A program made the translations under genes and the position numbers. Below, piece after piece: positions 14,471-16,358 of a stretch of 16,358 nt of DNA. This DNA comes from Nitrosomonadaceae bacterium (GTDB taxonomy: Bacteria > Pseudomonadota > Gammaproteobacteria > Burkholderiales > Nitrosomonadaceae): the NCBI GenBank assembly GCA_919902625.1, contig CAKKRO010000231.1, positions 1-16,358 on the forward strand, read 5' to 3'. Numbering within the stretch: position 1 is the stretch's first letter; each line of letters starts with the position of its first letter. The notes beneath the pieces were generated by a model. That model saw nothing but the letters and a program-made list of their open reading frames with translations, had not been told where the DNA came from and did no database searches.

Positions 14471-14782
14471 ATGCTGAATAAGAATGTAATCGAAGAAATC
14501 AATGCCAAAGTCAGCGAAATACTTCAAAACAGTCCGGCAAAAGACATTGAAAAGAATATTAAAGTCTTATTATCAGGCGCCTTTACACGGCTTGACTTAG
14601 TCACGCGCGATGAGTTTGATGTGCAGCAAGAAGTTTTGCAACGCACGCGTGAAAAATTAATGGCTCTCGAAGGCAAAGTTGCCGAACTGGAAGCTCAAAT
14701 GAGCAAGCCTGCACACAAATCATCCGAGAAAAAAGCAGCCGTTCACCCAGCCAGAGAAGAACAGGAAAAAGAGGATCGGTAA
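14471..14782 (+). CDS. ubiK: Ubiquinone biosynthesis accessory factor UbiK
   Basis: UbiK (formerly YqiC, BMFP family) partners UbiJ and helps the soluble Ubi complex handle late ubiquinone intermediates near the membrane. The 103-residue product begins MLNKNVIEEINAKVSEIL, an amphipathic N-terminal helix as in the family. It continues with NIKVLLSGAFTRLDLVTRDEFDVQQ, the hallmark BMFP region. Heptad-like spacing through LQRTREKLMALEGKVAELEAQ indicates a trimer-forming coiled coil. The last 25 residues are charged, Lys/Glu-rich and probably disordered, making the protein slightly longer than the roughly 80-100 residues usual. The start is set by AAGGAG. comM follows after 77 bp on the same strand; this neighbourhood of a BMFP gene and yifB/comM is common in proteobacteria. 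Confidence 0.93.
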   Translation: MLNKNVIEEINAKVSEILQNSPAKDIEKNIKVLLSGAFTRLDLVTRDEFDVQQEVLQRTREKLMALEGKVAELEAQMSKPAHKSSEKKAAVHPAREEQEKEDR

Positions 14783-14804
14783 GTAAATTTTTACGCACTA
14801 TTTT

Positions 14805-14848
14805 TTATCCCTGAGTTTAACCCTGATCACACTAAACTTTCAGGATAA
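14805..14848 (+). promoter_or_regulatory. Stem-loop between ubiK and comM
   Basis: TTATCC at 14805-14810 pairs with GGATAA at 14843-14848, TGA at 14812-14814 with TCA at 14840-14842, and GTTTA at 14815-14819 with TAAAC at 14833-14837. This gives 14 base pairs with two small bulges and a 13-base loop. No T-run follows, so it is not a classic terminator. It covers the only AGGA (14842-14845) near the comM start and ends 11 bases before the ATG. It could therefore lower comM translation or act as an mRNA processing site. Function is inferred. Confidence 0.5.
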
Positions 14849-14859
14849 CGATTCCTCAA

Positions 14860-16358
14860 ATGTCACTCGCCGTTCTGTATAGCCGGGCACTCTCAGGCAT
14901 CCAAGCACCGTTGGTGACGGTGGAAACCCACATCGCCAACGGTCTGCCCAGCTTTACCATTGTGGGGCTTCCCGATACTGAAGTGAAAGAAAGCAAAGAT
15001 CGCGTCCGGGCGGCATTACAAAACGCACAATTCAAAATTCCCGCCCAGCGCATCACCATCAATCTGGCACCTGCCGATCTGCCCAAGGAGAGCGGGCGTT
15101 TTGATTTACCCATCGCGCTGGGCATTCTCGCTGCCACCGGGCAAATTCCCAAAGACAAACTGGATCAATATGAATGGGCGGGCGAACTCGCTTTAACCGG
15201 GGAATTACGTCCGATCCATGGCGCACTGGCGATGACCTACAACGCATCGCAATCAGGCCGCAGTTTTGTATTGCCCCGACAAAATGCCGCCGAAGCGGCG
15301 CTGGTCAAGAAAGCCACGATTTACGCGGCCCAATCACTCCTGCAGATTTGCGCCCATCTCAGCGGCCGAGAACCCTTGCAGATTTACCAAAACACGCTCG
15401 GCCGTGAAATTGAGACCGGAGATTCGACTTATCCTGATCTTGATGAAGTTAAAGGTCAGACGCACGCCAAACGTGCACTGGAAATTGCCGCTGCCGGCGG
15501 GCACAGCATTCTGATGATCGGTCCGCCCGGCACTGGAAAGTCCATGCTGGCAGCGCGTTTTCCCGGCATACTGCCGCCCATGACCGAAGCGGAAGCCCTG
15601 GAATCCGCCGCCATCCAATCGCTCAGCGACGGCAGTTTTAATATTGGCAATTGGAGACGCCGGCCTTTCCGCTCACCGCACCATACAGCTTCCGGTGTTG
15701 CATTAGTCGGCGGCGGCAGCCACCCCCGCCCTGGAGAAATTTCACTGGCGATGCACGGCGTGTTATTCCTGGATGAACTGGCCGAATTTGACCGCAAAGT
15801 TCTGGAAGTGCTGCGCGAACCCTTGGAATCGGGGAAAATCACCATCTCCCGGGCCGCACGCCAGGCTGAATTCCCGGCGCAGTTCCAGTTGATTGCAGCC
15901 ATGAACCCCTGCCCCTGCGGTTATCTCGGCCACCCCAACGGAAAATGCCACTGCACCCCCGATCAAGTCGCCCGCTACCGTGGAAGGATTTCAGGCCCGT
16001 TACTGGATCGTATCGACATTCAGATTGAAGTCCCGGCAGTTCCGCAAGATGAACTGATGCGTCAACGTGCAACTGGTGAAAAAAGCAGTGCGATACGGGA
16101 GCGCGTCAAGCAATCACACCAACGGCAACTGACCCGCCAGGAAAAAACCAACAGCCGCCTGAGCGTTAAGGAAATCGATCAATTTTGTACACTGGATACC
16201 GCCAGCGAGAATCTGCTTAAAAACGCGATCAGCCGTTTGAGTTTATCAGCCCGCGCCTATCATCGTATTCTCAAAATCGCTCGAACGATTGCGGATTTAT
16301 CAGATGCTGAGAAAATCAACAACCAGCATATCGCGGAAGCGATTCAGTATCGAAGGTT
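14860..16358 (+). CDS. comM: ComM/YifB family Mg-chelatase-like AAA+ ATPase (3' end cut by window)
   Basis: ComM is a hexameric helicase that extends branch migration during natural transformation; the wider YifB family occurs in many bacteria not known to be competent. The 499 visible codons read without a stop to the window edge. Order: N-terminal ChlI domain (IANGLPSFTIVGLPDTEVKE at about 26-45, NLAPADLPKESGRFDLPIA at about 68-86), Walker A GPPGTGKS at 221-228, FRSPHHTASGVALVGGG at about 270-286, and Walker B VLFLDE at 301-306. Next come a four-Cys cluster (351, 353, 363, 365) in NPCPCG and KCHC, then GPLLDRIDI with the arginine finger, and the C-terminal lid ending AEAIQYRR. Since family members end a few residues after that motif, only a handful of codons are missing. 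ATG 14860 fits the family N-terminus (MSLAVLYSRAL). Confidence 0.96.
   Translation, partial: MSLAVLYSRALSGIQAPLVTVETHIANGLPSFTIVGLPDTEVKESKDRVRAALQNAQFKIPAQRITINLAPADLPKESGRFDLPIALGILAATGQIPKDKLDQYEWAGELALTGELRPIHGALAMTYNASQSGRSFVLPRQNAAEAALVKKATIYAAQSLLQICAHLSGREPLQIYQNTLGREIETGDSTYPDLDEVKGQTHAKRALEIAAAGGHSILMIGPPGTGKSMLAARFPGILPPMTEAEALESAAIQSLSDGSFNIGNWRRRPFRSPHHTASGVALVGGGSHPRPGEISLAMHGVLFLDELAEFDRKVLEVLREPLESGKITISRAARQAEFPAQFQLIAAMNPCPCGYLGHPNGKCHCTPDQVARYRGRISGPLLDRIDIQIEVPAVPQDELMRQRATGEKSSAIRERVKQSHQRQLTRQEKTNSRLSVKEIDQFCTLDTASENLLKNAISRLSLSARAYHRILKIARTIADLSDAEKINNQHIAEAIQYRR

Noticed and set aside
1..16358. tRNA, rRNA or riboswitch
   Set aside because: No cloverleaf-like T-loop (GGTTCGAATCC type), rRNA signature or known riboswitch core was seen in the intergenic gaps.

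Overview
The window looks like chromosome of a betaproteobacterium, most likely a Nitrosomonas-type ammonia oxidiser. This rests on recognising the protein families and the nadK-recN / hrcA-hemH and amgK-murU-pepP groupings, not on a database search. Most of it is housekeeping sequence with little intergenic space; the centre holds an accessory block.

Layout. (1) 69-2642, minus strand: nadK then recN, 24 bp apart. (2) A 289-bp divergent intergenic region leads to hrcA and hemH (2932-5059, plus strand). Betaproteobacterial hrcA is often close to grpE-dnaK-dnaJ, but here hemH is followed by the accessory block. (3) 5060-10831, accessory block: a 1477-residue Rhs/YD-repeat protein with a Sec-type signal peptide and a C-terminal L,D-transpeptidase-like toxin domain. 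An ATGA overlap joins it to a small exported protein, the likely immunity protein. Just upstream of rhs lies a 537-bp internally deleted IS5-family element with perfect 16-bp inverted repeats and a TCAG target duplication. (4) 10832-14263, minus strand: amgK-murU-pepP and a small membrane protein gene, packed as one operon. AmgK and MurU form the MurNAc salvage route to UDP-MurNAc; PepP is aminopeptidase P. (5) 14471-16358, plus strand: ubiK (ubiquinone biosynthesis accessory factor) with the only textbook ribosome binding site in the window, then comM, which runs off the right edge.

The main find is the rhs module. Both toxin carrier and immunity protein carry export signals, which fits a peptidoglycan target in the periplasm. 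The toxin tip keeps the His and Cys of the YkuD / Tlde1-like fold but lacks the usual His in the Ser-His-Gly-Cys motif. The carrier has no PAAR or other type VI adaptor region that I can see, so its route out of the cell is open. The amgK operon, the deleted IS and rhs all point leftward, so rhs may receive read-through or have had its promoter region altered by the insertion. Partial GC counts by hand (21/60 at 5581-5640, 19/60 at 9481-9540, against 32/60 at 12001-12060 and 34/60 at 15001-15060) suggest the accessory block is more AT-rich than its flanks.
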